Of a stretch of 37,011 bases of DNA, positions 16,346 to 24,727 are shown in pieces (the first letter of the stretch is position 1; each line of letters begins with the position of its first letter). Source of the stretch: Paludibacteraceae bacterium (GTDB taxonomy: Bacteria; Bacteroidota; Bacteroidia; Bacteroidales; Paludibacteraceae); the NCBI GenBank assembly GCA_017480285.1, contig JAFVAX010000093.1, forward strand, positions 1-37,011, given 5' to 3'. The position numbers and the translations under genes were made by a program. The notes under the pieces are model-generated. The model did no database searches. It saw nothing but the letters and a program-made list of their open reading frames with translations, and had not been told where the DNA came from.

Positions 16346-16669
16346 TTATTTGAAACGAGTAGCGTTTTTTATGACCAATTGGTCGTCAATAAATTCCTGC
16401 GTAGCGATGAGTGTTGGCTTTGGAAGTCGCTCATAAACCTTCGATATTTCAATCTGTTCGCGGTTTTCGAACACCTCTTCCATACTATCGTTTGGCGAGG
16501 CAAAATCACGCAGTTTTTCGTCTAACTCGTGTTTCAGTTCGGCTGACACTTCATTAGCACGCTTGGCAATGATTGCCACTGTTTCATACACATTTCCCAC
16601 ACGCTGGCTCATCTCGTTCATGTCGCGAGTGATAGTGTTGTGCGGGGCCTTGCTTTTTTTCAAATCCAT
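16346..16669 (-). CDS. rpoZ: Omega/Rpb6-like RNA polymerase subunit
   Basis: A 107-residue homologue of the RNA polymerase omega/Rpb6 subunit in its divergent Bacteroidota form. Visible family features are ITRDMNEMSQRVGNVYETVA near the N-terminus, IIAKRANEVSAELKHELDEK (the omega helix with the conserved AKRA-type motif) and the phylum-specific C-terminal block FENREQIEISKVYERLPKPT. Its place between bamD and coaBC is the conserved arrangement in Bacteroidales, which supports the call more firmly than the short sequence alone. It probably assembles with the beta' subunit. Confidence 0.88.
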   Translation of the reverse strand: MDLKKSKAPHNTITRDMNEMSQRVGNVYETVAIIAKRANEVSAELKHELDEKLRDFASPNDSMEEVFENREQIEISKVYERLPKPTLIATQEFIDDQLVIKNATRFK

Positions 16670-16693
16670 TGTTTTATAATATTTTTAATGTTT

Positions 16694-17491
16694 TTATTCT
16701 CTTTTTCTCTTTACATTTTCAAGCATTTGCTTTACGCGTTTAGCGTACTGACTATCAGGATATTCCGTCAAGAAATTATAACATTCGTCGGTAACATCTT
16801 CGCGTCTTTCTTCTTTCTTTTCCTCAATACTGTTGCGCAACTCCTCATATTTGGCGGCACAAATAAGCCACGAGAGTTCCTCCTGATACCTGTTGCCCGG
16901 ATATTTTTTCAAAGCATTTTGGGCAGTTATGATACAAGATAAATAATTGTTACCCAAGTAAGTACCGAGATTATAATATAGTTTTGCATTCAGATACTCT
17001 TTTCTTGCGAGGCGATTATACATATCCTCCAATTCCTTCGTTGCTTCCGAAGCATATTCACCGTCGGGGAAAAGGTCAAGATAATCAGTCAGATACTTTA
17101 TAGCGTCTTTGGTTGTTTCCTGACTGAGACGCGCATCGGGGGCGTCCATATAGTAGCAATGCCCTACTCCATAGCGGGCAAGTTGTATGTATCTGCCTTT
17201 AGGATAGTTTCTTATGTAGCCTTTGAAATACTCGGCTCCGCTAAGGTAGTCCTTGTTGTTTTGAAAGCAGAGAGCCATATATTTAAGCACTTCCTGCGAG
17301 CGGTCAGTACCCTTGTAATACATTGAGATATCCTCTAAAAGCGTCTGCGCACGCACATATTTGCCTTTTTCGTAATACTCAATCGCCTTTTGGTATTTAT
17401 ATTCAGGGTCTTTCGACTTAACTACTTTCTGATACTCGCCACAACCGGTCAGAAGCAGTAAAAGTAATATGTATTGTACAAATCTTTTCAA
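16694..17491 (-). CDS. bamD: Outer-membrane assembly lipoprotein BamD
   Basis: A periplasmic lipoprotein of the BAM complex that inserts beta-barrel proteins into the outer membrane. With the start chosen here it has 265 residues and a lipoprotein signal MKRFVQYILLLLLLTGC, with the acylated Cys at 17. The rest is a run of TPR-like helices: YKYQKAIEYYEKGKYVRAQT, LKYMALCFQNNKDYLSGAEY, FLTEYPDSQYAKRVKQMLEN. No ATG is present. The frame opens at a TTG at 17530, but that codon precedes and the next codons form the -7 promoter element (TATATTTG, complement of 17520-17527), so it cannot be the start. The TTG at 17489-17491 gives the correct lipoprotein signal. It heads the bamD-omega-coaBC block and diverges from pheT. 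Confidence 0.93.
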   Translation of the reverse strand: MKRFVQYILLLLLLTGCGEYQKVVKSKDPEYKYQKAIEYYEKGKYVRAQTLLEDISMYYKGTDRSQEVLKYMALCFQNNKDYLSGAEYFKGYIRNYPKGRYIQLARYGVGHCYYMDAPDARLSQETTKDAIKYLTDYLDLFPDGEYASEATKELEDMYNRLARKEYLNAKLYYNLGTYLGNNYLSCIITAQNALKKYPGNRYQEELSWLICAAKYEELRNSIEEKKEERREDVTDECYNFLTEYPDSQYAKRVKQMLENVKRKRE

Positions 17492-17519
17492 AACGACTTT
17501 CTTTATTTCATTTAGCGTG

Positions 17520-17551
17520 CAAATATACAAAAATTCTTTGAAATAAACAAA
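17520..17551 (-). promoter_or_regulatory. Promoter for bamD operon
   Basis: On the minus strand TTTG (complement of 17548-17551), a 20-nt spacer and TATATTTG (complement of 17520-17527) lie ~28 nt before the TTG start at 17491. Its -33 element is three bases from the -33 element of the divergent pheT promoter. Confidence 0.85.
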
Positions 17552-17554
17552 TTT

Positions 17555-17586
17555 TTTGTAAAACTGAATTTTTTTATGTAAATTTG
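17555..17586 (+). promoter_or_regulatory. Promoter for pheT
   Basis: TTTG (17555-17558), a 20-nt spacer and TAAATTTG (17579-17586) lie 31 nt before the pheT ATG at 17618. The promoter is back-to-back with that of bamD. Confidence 0.85.
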
Positions 17587-17617
17587 TGCGATTTTATTAA
17601 AACCTCAAAATTTCAAT

Positions 17618-20107
17618 ATGAATATATCTTACAAATGGCTTCAGCGTTATCTTAATATAACCGACGATGCCGAACAAGTTGCTAAAAACCTGACTTCCAT
17701 TGGTTTGGAGGTTGGAACAGTAGAAAAAGTTGAATCAATAAAAGGTGGTTTGAAGGGCTTGGTTGTAGCCGAGGTGCTTACTTGTGAACCACATCCGAAT
17801 AGCGACCACCTGCATATCACGACAGTTCGTCTGAGTGAGACCGACGAGCCGGTGCAGATAGTATGCGGTGCGCCAAATGTGGCTCAAGGTCAGAAAGTTA
17901 TATGCGCCACATTGGGTACTGTTTTATATCAAGGCGACGAGAGTTTCACTATCAAACGCTCTAAGATACGCGGTGTAGAATCGTTTGGAATGTTGTGTGC
18001 AGAAGATGAAATAGGTATCGGCACATCGCACGACGGAATAATCGTTCTGCCACAAGAAGCCGTTGTGGGAACGCCTGCAAAAGAGTACTATCATATTGAA
18101 GATGACTATGTTATAGAAGTTGACATTACCCCCAACCGCTCTGATGCCATAAGTCACTACGGCGTTGCGCGCGACTTGTATGCCTTCTATAAATCAAGAA
18201 ACTGTGAAGTAGAACTCAAACGCCCTTCGGTTGACGATTTCCGTATTGATAATGAAGAACTTAAAATCAATGTAAGGGTTGAAAACCATACGGCTTGCCC
18301 GCGTTATAGCGGTGTGTCAATCAAAGGTGTAACAATCAAAGAATCACCCGATTGGCTCAAAAATGCACTAAACACAATCGGACTCAAACCAATCAACAAT
18401 GTGGTTGATGCCACCAACTATGTGCTTCACGAGTTTGGTCAGGCTCTTCACGCTTTCGATGCAGATAAGATTGCAGGTCAGCAAGTTATAGTCAAGAATG
18501 TACAACAAGACACACCTTTTGTTACGCTCGATGGTATTGAGCGAAAACTTGATAGTCAAGACCTTATGATATGCAACGAACAAGAACCGATGTGTTTGGC
18601 CGGTGTGTTTGGCGGACTCAAATCAGGCATCAGTGCCGAAACAAAAAACATCTTCCTTGAGAGTGCATACTTCAACCCTGTTTCCATTCGCAAAACGGCT
18701 CGCAGACACGGCCTGTCAACCGATGCCTCGTTCCGCTATGAGCGCGGGTGTGACCCTAATAATACTATATATGTATTAAAGCGTTGCGCATTGCTAATCA
18801 AACAGTTGGGCGGTGGAACAATAAGTATGCCGATAGTGGATATTCTTGATCCTGAGATGGCTCTGTATCAAAAAGATTTGCCCTTTGCACCATTCGAAGT
18901 GGAACTGAGTTACGACTATCTCACTCAAATCATCGGCAAAGAGATTGGCAAACCGACTGTAGAACTGATACTTAAGTCGCTTGAGATGCAGGCAAGTCCG
19001 ATTCGGAACGGCGTTTGGAAAGTGCTTGTTCCACCCTATCGAACGGATGTTACACGCCCCTGCGATGTGGCTGAAGATATCTTGCGTATCTATGGATATA
19101 ACAATGTTGAGATGTCCGAAAAACTACACTCCAACCTCGCATTCTCACAGTCGCCCGACCCTGTTCGCTTGCAGACACTCTTGTCCGAACAACTTACTGC
19201 TCAGGGTTTTAACGAGATTCTCAATAACTCTCTGACCCGTCAGGCATACTACGAGCAAAACGATGTTTATCTGCTTGAGAACTGCGTCAAAGTAAAAAAT
19301 CCGCTTTCGTCGGACCTTGCCGTTATGCGACAGACACTACTATATGGAGGTTTGGAAAGTATTGCACGCAACTTGAACCGTCAGCAGACCAACCTGCGAT
19401 TCTATGAATTTGGCAACTGCTATCATTTTGATAGTGAGAAACATACCGACGATAATCCACTTGCTGCTTATTCTGAAAAAACACATTTTGCACTTTGGAT
19501 GACCGGCAACTTACAGGAGCAGACATGGCTTCGAAAAGAAGAAAAAACCACTTTCTACACCCTTTTAGCGATAGTCAAAAACCTGATGCGTCGCCTTGGA
19601 ATAGATGTGCAAAACCTTAGTATGCAAGAGTTTAACAACTCGCTTTTTGCTGACGGACTTGTTCTCTCAACTCGTGGTGGCAAGAGTCTCGGTTGTGTGG
19701 CTATCGTCAGAAAGGCTTTGCTCAAAGAGTTTGACATCAATGAGGAGGTGTTGTTTGCCGACCTCGATTGGCACGCACTACTCAAACAAAACAAACAATA
19801 TAAGGTAAAAATCAACGACTTACCCCGCTTCCCTGAGGTGCGCCGCGATTTGGCTTTGCTACTGCAAAAGTCGGTTAATTTCGAAGACTTGCGCCTTGCT
19901 GCACTGCAAACGGAAAAGAAACTTCTCAAAGATGTGTTCCTCTTTGATGTCTATGAAGGCAAGAACTTGCCACTCAACTTCAAATCGTATGCTATTGCTT
20001 TTGTGCTTCAAGACGAGCAGAACACGCTGAAAGACAAGCAGATTGACTCTGTTATGCAGCACCTGCAAAAAACCTTCGAAGACAAATTCAACGCCAAATT
20101 GAGATAA
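17618..20107 (+). CDS. pheT: Phenylalanine-tRNA ligase beta subunit
   Basis: The beta chain of the alpha2-beta2 enzyme that charges tRNA-Phe. It is 829 residues, in the usual 790-830 range. Domains in order: an N-terminal tRNA-binding (EMAP/OB) domain around residues 40-155 with CEPHPNSDHLHITTVRL and VCGAPNVAQGQKV; the B3/B4 editing region at ~210-390 with LNTIGLKPINNVVDATNYVL and VTLDGIERKLDSQDLMI; B5 at ~410-490 with VLVPPYRTDVTRPCDVAEDI; a catalytic-like core with ARNLNRQQTNLRFYEFGNCY; and a C-terminal FDX-ACB anticodon-binding domain from ~735 with LPRFPEVRRDLALLL and FDVYEGKNLP. pheS is not adjacent. It has its own promoter. Confidence 0.97.
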   Translation: MNISYKWLQRYLNITDDAEQVAKNLTSIGLEVGTVEKVESIKGGLKGLVVAEVLTCEPHPNSDHLHITTVRLSETDEPVQIVCGAPNVAQGQKVICATLGTVLYQGDESFTIKRSKIRGVESFGMLCAEDEIGIGTSHDGIIVLPQEAVVGTPAKEYYHIEDDYVIEVDITPNRSDAISHYGVARDLYAFYKSRNCEVELKRPSVDDFRIDNEELKINVRVENHTACPRYSGVSIKGVTIKESPDWLKNALNTIGLKPINNVVDATNYVLHEFGQALHAFDADKIAGQQVIVKNVQQDTPFVTLDGIERKLDSQDLMICNEQEPMCLAGVFGGLKSGISAETKNIFLESAYFNPVSIRKTARRHGLSTDASFRYERGCDPNNTIYVLKRCALLIKQLGGGTISMPIVDILDPEMALYQKDLPFAPFEVELSYDYLTQIIGKEIGKPTVELILKSLEMQASPIRNGVWKVLVPPYRTDVTRPCDVAEDILRIYGYNNVEMSEKLHSNLAFSQSPDPVRLQTLLSEQLTAQGFNEILNNSLTRQAYYEQNDVYLLENCVKVKNPLSSDLAVMRQTLLYGGLESIARNLNRQQTNLRFYEFGNCYHFDSEKHTDDNPLAAYSEKTHFALWMTGNLQEQTWLRKEEKTTFYTLLAIVKNLMRRLGIDVQNLSMQEFNNSLFADGLVLSTRGGKSLGCVAIVRKALLKEFDINEEVLFADLDWHALLKQNKQYKVKINDLPRFPEVRRDLALLLQKSVNFEDLRLAALQTEKKLLKDVFLFDVYEGKNLPLNFKSYAIAFVLQDEQNTLKDKQIDSVMQHLQKTFEDKFNAKLR

Positions 20108-20113
20108 CGAAAA

Positions 20114-20167
20114 TCCTAAAATTTCTAAAGCATCTAAATTTTCTAAAAACCCTAAAATATCTAATCG
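20114..20167 (+). repeat. Six 9-nt NNCTAAANN tandem units between pheT and the transporter
   Basis: Six consecutive nonamers (TCCTAAAAT, TTCTAAAGC, ATCTAAATT, TTCTAAAAA, CCCTAAAAT, ATCTAATCG) fill the spacer and end one base before the ATG at 20169. A similar nonamer array precedes thrS (32841-32932). Confidence 0.7.
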
Positions 20168-20168
20168 T

Positions 20169-21497
20169 ATGAAAGACATTAAATTTCGCCTCATCTTGAT
20201 GAACTTTCTTGAGTTCGCTGTATGGGGTTCGTATCTCGTTTGTATCGGCAATTTCCTTGGCAAGATAGGACTTGGCGACTACATCTCATGGTTCTACATC
20301 GCACAAGGTGTTGTAAGTATTTTTATGCCTGCCATCATGGGTGCTATTGCCGACAAGTTTATCCAACCTCAGCGTCTGCTCGGACTTAGCCACTTGCTTG
20401 CCGGAGGCTTTATGCTTCTCGCTGCATACTATGGTCTTAAGGGAGCGGAGATGTTTGCTGCAGGAGAAGGTGCAATAAGCATCTGGGCAGTATTCGTACC
20501 TTACTGTTTTTCAGTGGCTTTCTTTATGCCGACCATCGCTATTGCCAACACTGTTGCCTTCGACATCTTGAAACGCAACGGCTACGACACAGTGAAAGAT
20601 TTTCCACCCATCCGCGTGTTCGGAACGGTTGGTTTTATTGCCGCTATGTGGTTTGTTAATTTCGTTCATATCGGACTTGACGAAGCCGCACAATTCACTT
20701 ATATGCAGTTGGTTATAAGCGGAGCATTGTCAATTCTTTTGTTCCTCTATTGCTTCACTTTGCCCGAGTGCCCGCTCAAAAAAAGCAGCGAGCAGGAAGA
20801 GAAAACTCTCGTACAACGCCTCGGCTTGGATGCCTTCGTTCTTTTCAAACAAAAGAAGATGGCACTATTCTTCATTTTCTCGATGTTACTCGGTGTAAGT
20901 CTGCAAATTACAAACGGTTACGCAACACCTTATATCAACAGTTTCGCCTCTGCCTCTGACAGTTGGTTCGCACAGAACCCGACAATGCTTATCTCTACCT
21001 CGCAGATCTGCGAAGCACTCTGTATTCTGCTTATCCCCTTCTGCCTGAAACGCTTTGGTATTAAGAATGTTATGCTTATGGCTATGGTAGCTTGGGTACT
21101 TCGTTTCGGTTTCTTCGGAATAGGCACAACAGAGCATGTCATGGGTATCATCTGCTTGTTCCTCAGTTGCATTGTTTATGGTGTGGCTTTCGACTTCTTC
21201 AATGTGTCAGGTGCACTTTTCGTAGAACAGGAAGCACCTGTAGCAATGCGTGGTAGCGCACAAGGCTTGTTTATGCTTATGACCAATGGTATCGGAGCGT
21301 CTGTAGGTACTTGGGTTGCCGGTAAGATTGTATCGCACTTCTGCTCGTGGCAAGGCGAATACCTGCTCTCAAAACCCGAATATGCAAACGGTTGGCAGAC
21401 AACTTGGTTCATCTTTGCAGGCTACGCTCTTGTAGTTGCTGTGCTGTTTGCTATATTCTTCAAATACAAACATAACCCGAATGCCACAAAGGCATAA
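20169..21497 (+). CDS. MFS nucleoside:H+ symporter (NupG family)
   Basis: A 442-residue inner-membrane transporter of the nucleoside:proton symporter branch of the major facilitator superfamily, expected to import nucleosides. The N-terminus RLILMNFLEFAVWGSYLVCI (first membrane helix with the family's WGSY), followed by MPAIMGAIADKFIQPQRLLG (the helix 2-3 loop with the A/G-D-K/R pattern), is characteristic. About 12 hydrophobic segments are visible, with a central cytoplasmic loop near residues 197-225 that is rich in Lys and Glu. It starts after a nonamer-repeat spacer downstream of pheT and ends at a strong terminator (21522-21554). Substrate range is not determinable. Confidence 0.9.
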   Translation: MKDIKFRLILMNFLEFAVWGSYLVCIGNFLGKIGLGDYISWFYIAQGVVSIFMPAIMGAIADKFIQPQRLLGLSHLLAGGFMLLAAYYGLKGAEMFAAGEGAISIWAVFVPYCFSVAFFMPTIAIANTVAFDILKRNGYDTVKDFPPIRVFGTVGFIAAMWFVNFVHIGLDEAAQFTYMQLVISGALSILLFLYCFTLPECPLKKSSEQEEKTLVQRLGLDAFVLFKQKKMALFFIFSMLLGVSLQITNGYATPYINSFASASDSWFAQNPTMLISTSQICEALCILLIPFCLKRFGIKNVMLMAMVAWVLRFGFFGIGTTEHVMGIICLFLSCIVYGVAFDFFNVSGALFVEQEAPVAMRGSAQGLFMLMTNGIGASVGTWVAGKIVSHFCSWQGEYLLSKPEYANGWQTTWFIFAGYALVVAVLFAIFFKYKHNPNATKA

Positions 21498-21521
21498 TCG
21501 GTCTTTTTTCATAATGAGGGG

Positions 21522-21554
21522 ACAGACGGTGCGAGTGCATCGTCTGTTTTTTTT
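21522..21554 (+). terminator. Rho-independent terminator after nucleoside transporter
   Basis: The stem ACAGACGGTGC (21522-21532) pairs with GCATCGTCTGT (21537-21547) with one G-U pair and loop GAGT, followed by eight T. Confidence 0.92.
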
Positions 21555-21572
21555 AGTAAAAATGAAGGAATT

Positions 21573-21604
21573 TTTGTTTTTTCTTGAAAAAAAATGTAAA
21601 TTTG
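21573..21604 (+). promoter_or_regulatory. Promoter for the di-iron LuxR-type regulator
   Basis: TTTG (21573-21576), a 20-nt spacer and TAAATTTG (21597-21604) lie 46 nt before the ATG at 21651. The preceding terminator isolates it from the transporter. Confidence 0.85.
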
Positions 21605-21650
21605 TAGGGTAATATGTAATTTTTCATAAGAGAATTAAAAAAAGGACATT

Positions 21651-22592
21651 ATGTATTCATTAAATGATAAAATGGCGGATTTGATGGCAGAACAACCCAA
21701 TGTGCTACCTGTCATCTCGCGTTTCCACCTGCCTATCGGTGTGGAAGATAAGACAATAGGAGAAATATGCAACGCCTATAATGTTGATACAGAGACTTTT
21801 CTGGCTGTCATCAACTTCAAAATAGGCACACCAAACAATGTGGATTTGAGCCATATCTCTCTACACTCATTGCTTGATTATCTGCGTAATAGCCACTCGC
21901 AATTTTTTGATGTACAGATGCCCAGACTCCGTAGGCTCGTACTTGAAGGAATCAACCAGCCTAATGTCGAACCAAAAATTCCACTGCTTATCATTCAACT
22001 CTACGACGAATATGTGGCAGAACTTGAAAAACACATGACAGAGGAAAACGAACAAGTTTTTCCATACATAAAAGACCTCTTAAACGACATTAAACCAAGC
22101 AATTACAGCATTGAACAGTTTGCGCGGCAACACCGTGTGGTAGATGAAAAAGACATTACCGACAAACTAACGGAAATAAAAAATCTCATCATCCGATTCT
22201 TCCCCACAACGACAGATAACGACCTACTACTCTTAGCATTACGCGAGATTTACCACACCGAACAAGACCTTTTCTCACACTGTAGCATTGAGGACAAGAT
22301 TCTAACCCCGACAGTGAAAAAACTTGAAAGAAAACTGCAAACTGAAAGAGGAAAAACAATCGTAAAACAAGCACAGGAAGAACTGTCTGACCGCGAGAAA
22401 GATGTGCTTCTTGCGCTCGTTAACGGATTGAGCAACAAAGAGATAGCCGACCGCTTGTGTATATCCGTACATACCGTCATCTCGCACCGCAAACATATAT
22501 CGCAAAAACTGAATATACACTCAACCGCCGGTCTGACAATTTATGCCATTGTGAATAAACTCATCAATATAGACGAACTGAAAAGTATTTAG
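21651..22592 (+). CDS. RIC/YtfE-like di-iron domain fused to LuxR helix-turn-helix: predicted redox/NO-responsive regulator
   Basis: A 313-residue protein with three parts. Residues 1-55 match the ScdA_N (DUF542) layout (LMAEQPNVLPVISRFHLPIG, then KTIGEICNAYNVDTETFLAV), but the family's Cys-Cys pair is replaced by LPIG. Residues ~65-225 are a hemerythrin-like four-helix domain in which I can place all six iron ligands at YtfE/RIC-like spacing: His82, His128, Glu132, His161, His210 and Glu214 (E. coli YtfE 84, 129, 133, 160, 204, 208). Residues ~244-305 are a LuxR/GerE helix-turn-helix: LSDREKDVLLALVNGLSNKE, then IADRLCISVHTVISHRKHIS. There is no receiver domain. RIC proteins repair or react at iron centres under nitrosative and oxidative stress, so I infer a cytoplasmic transcription factor that senses NO, O2 or iron state. 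It has its own promoter; tilS follows 73 bases later. Confidence 0.85.
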   Translation: MYSLNDKMADLMAEQPNVLPVISRFHLPIGVEDKTIGEICNAYNVDTETFLAVINFKIGTPNNVDLSHISLHSLLDYLRNSHSQFFDVQMPRLRRLVLEGINQPNVEPKIPLLIIQLYDEYVAELEKHMTEENEQVFPYIKDLLNDIKPSNYSIEQFARQHRVVDEKDITDKLTEIKNLIIRFFPTTTDNDLLLLALREIYHTEQDLFSHCSIEDKILTPTVKKLERKLQTERGKTIVKQAQEELSDREKDVLLALVNGLSNKEIADRLCISVHTVISHRKHISQKLNIHSTAGLTIYAIVNKLINIDELKSI

Positions 22593-22665
22593 ATGAACCG
22601 GAAAACATTTCGACGAACCGACAATTTAACACTATAACGCATTAAAAACAAGCAAATTAAGAGCG

Positions 22666-23946
22666 ATGCCACTACTTCGTAAAGTTGAGAAATACATATC
22701 AAAACACAACCTCTTGCAACACACTGACCAACCCGTAGTAGTTGCACTAAGTGGCGGTATGGACTCGGTTTGCCTTTTGCATATCCTGCATCGACTTGAA
22801 TACCAACTTATTGCCGCACACTGCAATTTCCACCTTCGGGGCGAAGAATCAGAACGAGATATGCACTTTGTGGAAAACCTGTGTAAGACATTAGGCATAC
22901 CGCTATATATCAAGCAATTTGACACACTCACATACGCTGAAACGAGAAAACTGTCGGTTGAGATGGCAGCGCGTGAATTGAGATACTCTTGGTTCGAGCA
23001 ACTGCTACAAGAGCAAAATGCCCAAGCCATTGTCGTGGCTCATCACGAGACCGATCAGGCTGAGACACTGCTACTTAACCTTTGTCGCGGAACAGGCCTA
23101 AAGGGACTATGCGGCATGCACCCGAAAAACGGACATATAATCAGACCACTGCTTGAGATTGCAAAGAAAGATATTGAGGCATACATCACTCTGAACCACA
23201 TAAGTTTCGTTACTGACTCCACCAATACGGACACCGCCATCAAACGCAACGAGATACGCTATCACCTTCAAGGAAAAGACGCAACTGTTAAACATATTGC
23301 ACATACTGCTACATATTTGAGAGAATATCAGGACTTTATCGACAATATCATCAACTATTTTAAGCCCCAACTGCTTCATGACAATCGCCTTGATACAACC
23401 AAACTTATGCAACTACCAAACCCGCAAATCATTCTTTACGAACTTTTGAAAGACTACGGGTTTCGCCAAACTGAAAAGGTTTTCAGTGCCATCATAAACG
23501 GAAAAATCGGCAGACAATTCGTTTCACAGGACAATAAATTCACGCTTTGTACCAATCGTGGTTTTTTAATAATATCTGAAAAAAATGTATGCGAAGAGTC
23601 TGTTTTGAAAATAGATATGACCATTCGCAATAAAAACAGTAAAGAAATATATCCAAAAGCAGATGCACTTGAAGCACTCTTTGATGCCAAAATAAACAGT
23701 CAAAAACTTACTCTCCGACACCCTGAGGACGGCGACTCGTTCTGCCCTATCGGGATGAAAGGCAAAAGAAAACTTGTGGCAGACCTGCTCGCCGAACAAA
23801 AAGTGCCACTGACGGAAAAGAAAAAAGTATGGCTACTACAAAGTGGCAATGAGATTGCGTGGGTCGTAGGATACAGAATAAGCGAACATTTCAAAGTAAC
23901 TGACAAATGCCAACAAATAGCACATATACAAATAATTACGGACTAA
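22666..23946 (+). CDS. tilS: tRNA(Ile)-lysidine synthetase TilS
   Basis: Converts the wobble cytidine of tRNA-Ile(CAU) to lysidine, which is essential for reading AUA. It is 426 residues. The PP-loop ATP-binding motif VVALSGGMDSVCLLHIL is at residues ~25-41. AAHCNFHLRGEESERDMHFV and VVAHHETDQAETLLLNLCRG follow, then GTGLKGLCGM and the conserved IIRPLLEIAKKDIEAYI. The C-terminal domain carries LRHPEDGDSFCPIGMKGKRK, typical of TilS. AUA codons are used in window genes. The stop lies inside aroE (40-base overlap). Confidence 0.95.
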   Translation: MPLLRKVEKYISKHNLLQHTDQPVVVALSGGMDSVCLLHILHRLEYQLIAAHCNFHLRGEESERDMHFVENLCKTLGIPLYIKQFDTLTYAETRKLSVEMAARELRYSWFEQLLQEQNAQAIVVAHHETDQAETLLLNLCRGTGLKGLCGMHPKNGHIIRPLLEIAKKDIEAYITLNHISFVTDSTNTDTAIKRNEIRYHLQGKDATVKHIAHTATYLREYQDFIDNIINYFKPQLLHDNRLDTTKLMQLPNPQIILYELLKDYGFRQTEKVFSAIINGKIGRQFVSQDNKFTLCTNRGFLIISEKNVCEESVLKIDMTIRNKNSKEIYPKADALEALFDAKINSQKLTLRHPEDGDSFCPIGMKGKRKLVADLLAEQKVPLTEKKKVWLLQSGNEIAWVVGYRISEHFKVTDKCQQIAHIQIITD

Positions 23947-24722
23947 TAGGTTACCCTTTGGAGCACTCGTTTTCAGCCGCATATTTCCAAGAGAAATTTC
24001 TGCGAGAGAACATCAATGCCACCTACCGGTCATACGAGATTGAAGACCTCAACACCCTACCCAAACTTATTGAAAAAGAAAACATTAAGGGACTGAGTGT
24101 TACTCTGCCATACAAAGAGCAGATTTTTCGATTTCTCAATTTTATAGATCCTGTAGCCAAACAGATAGGTGCAGTAAATACAATAAAAATAACAGACGAC
24201 AAAAAAATCATAGGCTATAATACTGATTACATAGGCTTTATGCAATCGATAATGCCTCTTATTGACCTTAACTCGCCTCATCAAGCACTTGTTTTTGGTT
24301 CGGGAGGAGCAAGCAAAGCCGTGCAATACGCTCTTCGGAAAATGCAAATACGATATAAAATCGTCAGGCGTAAACATATTGATATTGAGGCAGATAAGCT
24401 ACAGTATTGCGCCGACACACTGACTTACAACGAACTTACCGAACAGATAATTAAAGAACATAACATTTTGATAAATGCCACACCTGTAGGTATGTATCCA
24501 AACATAAACGACTGCCTGACAATACCTTACAACGGAATAACCAACCGACATATCCTATTCGACCTTATTTATAACCCCTCGGAAACCTGCTTTTTAAGAC
24601 AAGGGCGCGAACGGGATGCCAAAACGCAAAACGGACTTCAAATGCTCCAAATGCAAGCCGAACAAGCATGGCTTATTTTTACAGATAATTCGCATAATTT
24701 CAACAACTTAATAAAACTCTGA
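23907..24722 (+). CDS. aroE: Shikimate dehydrogenase
   Basis: NADPH-dependent reduction of 3-dehydroshikimate to shikimate in aromatic amino-acid synthesis. It is 271 residues. The substrate side has YGLIGYPLEHSFSAAYF (the Ser pair that binds shikimate), GLSVTLPYKEQIF with the catalytic Lys, and NTDYIGF with the catalytic Asp. The Rossmann motif is VFGSGGASKAVQYAL; later come NATPVGMYPN and the terminal NGLQMLQMQAEQAW. The chosen ATG overlaps tilS by 40 bases but fits the family N-terminus, which begins ~10 residues before YGLIGYP. The next gene begins 5 bases after its stop, so tilS-aroE-DUF4831 are likely one transcript. Confidence 0.95.
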   Translation: MPTNSTYTNNYGLIGYPLEHSFSAAYFQEKFLRENINATYRSYEIEDLNTLPKLIEKENIKGLSVTLPYKEQIFRFLNFIDPVAKQIGAVNTIKITDDKKIIGYNTDYIGFMQSIMPLIDLNSPHQALVFGSGGASKAVQYALRKMQIRYKIVRRKHIDIEADKLQYCADTLTYNELTEQIIKEHNILINATPVGMYPNINDCLTIPYNGITNRHILFDLIYNPSETCFLRQGRERDAKTQNGLQMLQMQAEQAWLIFTDNSHNFNNLIKL

Positions 24723-24727
24723 CAAGT

